Origin: Byssochlamys sp. IMV 00236
Lineage: Eukaryota > Ascomycota > Eurotiomycetes > Eurotiales > Thermoascaceae
Length of the DNA: 64,000 nucleotides
Direction: 5' to 3'
Assembly: GCA_001931875.2 (NCBI GenBank)
Contig: MSJH02000763.1
Span: forward strand, 1 to 64,000
Shown here: in pieces, positions 61,349-64,000 of the stretch
Numbering within the stretch: position 1 is the stretch's first letter
How the letters are laid out: each line of letters starts with the position of its first letter
The notes under the pieces: model-generated
The model's database searches: none
Told to the model about the DNA's origin: nothing
Seen by the model: the letters and a program-made list of their open reading frames with translations, nothing else
Made by a program: the position numbers and the translations under genes

Positions 61349-61988
61349 CTTTGGCTTTCCAGGTGACAGCGCACCGCTACCGTCCTCAGAGAACTAAGCG
61401 TCCGAACTTCCCAATGTTTCGAGCAACCGTCGATGACGGAGAGAGGGGGTTGTGCCGCGCGAATGACCACCAACGAATCTGATTATTTCTTTCCCACGCG
61501 AAAAGGGCCGGATCGGTCTTGGGATCTTCTTTTTGCGGAGGAATTCGTTCACATGAGACGGGTGTTGTCGCACACCAGCGGACGAAATGGCTTCTGAAGC
61601 TACTTAGCTGGTTGGCTGTACGGGAGACAGCGCGGCATCCATGCCTCGACTTTCGGTTGCGCGTCGATCAACTAGGGGGTCGTGCTTGGAGGAGTCGAAG
61701 TGACGGAAGATGCCGAACAGGACCGTCTCTCCCTCAAGAAGAGTAACTAGTGGAACAGTAGAAGTTGTAGATAGCAGAAGTCCTCACAGAGTCCAATCTG
61801 ACAACGTTCGGAGCGGCCTGGAAGGGCCGGAGAAGGGAAGACGCCGAAGCGCAAGCAACTTTCCGTGGTGGATCTCCCGCCCAACTCCACACTGCGTAGA
61901 GCAACAGGACGACCATCTTGATATCTTGATATCAACGCTTTCAAACAAAAGATAGTCTACTCCAGATAGACCATCTTGCCTCATCACG
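61349..61988. other. Divergent promoter, AP-1 beta / EMC4
   Basis: 640 nt between two start codons carry both promoters. GC-rich relative to other intergenic DNA here. No gene seen. Confidence 0.5.
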
Positions 61989-62747
61989 ATGGCTTCCGCA
62001 GGCTCTTTACCCCCTGCTCCCCTGCCCCGATGGGCAGTGGCCATGAACTCTCCAGCTCCAGCACCATCAGTCAAAACAGCCAACATCCCCAATCCCCCAG
62101 GCTTCTCCAGCAAGCCCACCGACAAACAGGTACGTAAAACACCTCCAGAATACTTCCAAATCAACTAGTTCTCTCACTAACTAACATCTCCTCTTCGCCC
62201 AATCCAGCGGCGTACCGCGCAGCAACAAACGCCCGTCCGCCCCGTCGAGACCGACACCCTCAAGCTCAAAAAAGCATGGGAAATCGCACTGGCCCCCTCG
62301 AAACAAATCCCCATGAACGCCATCATGATGTACATGTCCGGCAACAGTTTGCAGATCTTCAGCATCATGATGGTCTTCATGCTGTTCAAGGGTCCTATCC
62401 AGGGTCTGCTGTCGACGAATAGCGCATTCGTCAAGTTCGAGAACGAAAATACCAAGGCGCGATTAGTGGGTGTCAAGGTGGTTTATGTGCTTATGCAGTT
62501 GGTTTTATTGGCGCTGGGTATTTGGAAGGTCAATGCGATGGGGTTGTTGCCGTATGTTTTCCCTATATATTCCCAGCTTTCTTCCTTTCTCCCACCCCCT
62601 GATCGTTGGGAGGAAAAATGGTCTTTTTATTTTTCGTGTGCAGAGATGCTAACTCTACGTGTTTGTGACAGGACTACGAGATCAGATTGGTTGGCATGGG
62701 AAGGCGAGCGCGAGCCGCTCGAACGGGCATACTTTGCCTTTAGTTGA
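61989..62747 (+). CDS. emc4: ER membrane protein complex subunit 4 (EMC4)
   Basis: Three exons, join(61989..62129,62208..62551,62672..62747), give 186 aa with all phases closing. The DUF1077/EMC4 core is clear: LKLKKAWEIALAPSKQIPMN, MMYMSGNSLQIFSIMMV, FKGPIQGLLS and KLVYVLMQ-like KVVYVLMQLVLLALGIWKVN, ending with MGLLPTTRSDWLAWE. Two membrane helices lie near residues 100-120 and 140-165. The EMC inserts tail-anchored and multi-pass proteins into the ER membrane. The N-terminal 50 residues are disordered and Pro-rich, with the exon 1/2 junction in the linker. Length is typical. Confidence 0.93.
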
Positions 62748-63033
62748 TGAGGCCGGATACCTCAATGAGATGATGAACCCTATCTACAGGGTGTGTAATC
62801 TATACCATCTGAAACTTCAAAAGCTTGATGATCGTTCGTCAGACATTGTAATCATAACCATTGTAGCTTTATATTTGCTTGTCTACGCAATATCTAAGAC
62901 ACTGGAGTGAGTGAGGGTAAGAGTAGATGAAAAAGGTTTGTATTCTAGACATTACTCATCTATTCGTTTCTTATATATATATCTTGCAAATATCAATGAT
63001 GCAGAGTACCTCCTACCCTTGCGGTCCGTGAAT
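62748..63033. other. Intergenic between convergent EMC4 and MFS genes
   Basis: Short AT-rich spacer; shared 3' flank. A run of TATATATATAT occurs near 62973. No gene seen. Confidence 0.5.
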
Positions 63034-64000
63034 CTATCTCCGGGAGGCGGCCATCTCCGCTTGTGCGGCCTCTTGCTTCAATCTCCGCTCTTCTCGCCAG
63101 CCAGGCCCGAATCGGATGACCACCAGCAGAAGTGGGATGGTGCCTAGCATGACAAACGCCACGAGGGTGAAACACCAGCCTCTTCCCATGCCGTCTATCA
63201 TAGGAACAACCAGTGCCGTGGCACCAGCTCCAAGTAGGCAGCGGACAAAGTTATTCGACGCAGTTGCCGTAGCGGCACTGTTGGGGTACATATCAACGAG
63301 AAGAGTGCTGACAGTGTTGAAAGAGCCCGTCAAAGCAAGACCCAGGAAGAAAAGAATGATAGTGGGCGCAGCAATGTGTACGTTGTACTGCAGACACCAG
63401 CCGAAAGCAATAACGGCCAGACTGCCGATTGTCAGGAGAGGGAATGCAATCTGCAACCGGGCCTTTTCAATAGGGAAGTTCGCCAAATCGGTGTGGCGGT
63501 TTTTAACGATAGGGAAGCCGTGCTGTCGGGCTAAACGGCGATAGTTGTAGTCCAGGAACTTCCCGTTGACGATAGATGCGATGGTGGACCCGATTCCGAA
63601 TGGCAGATAGCAGAGACCGATCTGCAGATCGTTGAGATGATAGCTCTCGTGGAATATCGACGGAATAGCAGCGCCAACATCGTAAAATCCCGCAAAGAGA
63701 ATAGCGTTGGACAGAAGCAAGACGCTGGTATCTTTTTGAAAGACAATCGCCAGGGTCTTCAGTGGATTGGGAAAGCCAATTTTCCTTGGAGATCTGTCTG
63801 AAGGTTCCTCTATCTCCTTCCCTTCCTTAGCGGCCTTGCGAGCATGCAGGTAATTTATGAGGGACATGTTCCACTTCTGAGGAGGAATTGACCCATTTCC
63901 AACCACCTTGCGAGCCGTCTCTGGGAAGAAAATCAGGAAGAGTACCAGGAACGAGGCAGATAGGATGACAAGGAACCAGAAGATGGCTCGCCAACCCAGG
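63034..64000 (-). CDS. MFS transporter of the DHA1 type, 3' part only
   Basis: The gene runs off the right edge; 321 full codons up to the stop at 63034-63036 are present and the 5' part lies beyond the window. The visible part has helices for the second half of a 12-TM major facilitator: a C-terminal six-helix bundle starting LGWRAIFWFLVILSASF with FLIFFPETARKVVGNG at the end of the first half, a charged central loop (ARKAAKEGKEIEEPSDRSPRKI), then FFLGLALTGSFNTVSTLLVDMYP and NNFVRCLLGAGATA. The PETxRxxVGNGS and DxYPNSAATATA motifs are typical of the fungal DHA1/QDR-type drug:H+ antiporters. Substrate unknown. The frame is in one exon across all of this length. Confidence 0.9.
   Translation of the reverse strand, partial: LGWRAIFWFLVILSASFLVLFLIFFPETARKVVGNGSIPPQKWNMSLINYLHARKAAKEGKEIEEPSDRSPRKIGFPNPLKTLAIVFQKDTSVLLLSNAILFAGFYDVGAAIPSIFHESYHLNDLQIGLCYLPFGIGSTIASIVNGKFLDYNYRRLARQHGFPIVKNRHTDLANFPIEKARLQIAFPLLTIGSLAVIAFGWCLQYNVHIAAPTIILFFLGLALTGSFNTVSTLLVDMYPNSAATATASNNFVRCLLGAGATALVVPMIDGMGRGWCFTLVAFVMLGTIPLLLVVIRFGPGWREERRLKQEAAQAEMAASRR

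Noticed and set aside
1..64000. CRISPR arrays, insertion sequences or operons
   Set aside because: No regular spacer arrays or transposase frames were seen, and the gene structure is eukaryotic throughout.

Overview
The window is nuclear DNA of a filamentous ascomycete, most likely a Eurotiales mould (Aspergillus/Penicillium type). The evidence is genes broken by short introns (about 45-150 nt) with GTA/GTG donors and CTRAC-like branch sites, and the protein set: a TOR kinase of fungal length, eS17, a fungal-only mitoribosomal Mrp51, an appendage-less AP-1 beta adaptin, a GH28 polygalacturonase, TRI12-type and DHA1-type drug transporters and a PTH11/rhodopsin-type membrane protein. Nothing prokaryotic, viral or recently transposed was seen. 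There are two assembly gaps (27312-27357 and 57736-57775). I could place 20 protein genes, nearly all with exon junctions whose reading phase closes exactly.

Layout. 1-8.5 kb: an NAD(P)-binding Rossmann protein, a secreted endopolygalacturonase, then 4.7 kb with no gene I can support. 8.5-14.5 kb: two disordered proteins of unknown function. 14.5-23.5 kb: an accessory-looking stretch with a decayed tandem repeat, a TRI12-type MFS transporter, a 2.5 kb gene-poor block and a rhodopsin-like membrane protein whose first intron does not close in frame. 23.5-32.4 kb: aldo/keto reductase, myo-inositol oxygenase, a 2-oxoglutarate/Fe(II) oxygenase and a Gfo/Idh/MocA dehydrogenase. 33.6-49 kb, mostly housekeeping: a TMEM135-like membrane protein, TOR kinase, a Gre2-like reductase, Mrp51 and eS17. 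49-64 kb: Rtr1/RPAP2-type CTD phosphatase and Bbc1-type SH3 protein (divergent pair), a standalone EgtB-like sulfoxide-synthase-type protein, AP-1 beta and EMC4 (divergent pair), and the 3' part of an MFS transporter running off the end.

How genes may work together. The clearest functional grouping is at 23.5-32.4 kb. Myo-inositol oxygenase makes D-glucuronate, an aldo/keto reductase could reduce the uronate, and a Gfo/Idh/MocA enzyme could oxidise inositol or a related polyol. The reductase and oxygenase are divergently transcribed from one 1.4 kb region. The polygalacturonase at 2.5 kb supplies a related uronic acid but is 20 kb away. The most unusual single gene is the EgtB-like protein at 56-58 kb, which has the DinB and FGE-sulfatase modules of fungal Egt1 but no methyltransferase module in or near it. 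I see no large new system beyond these; the rest reads as ordinary fungal genome.
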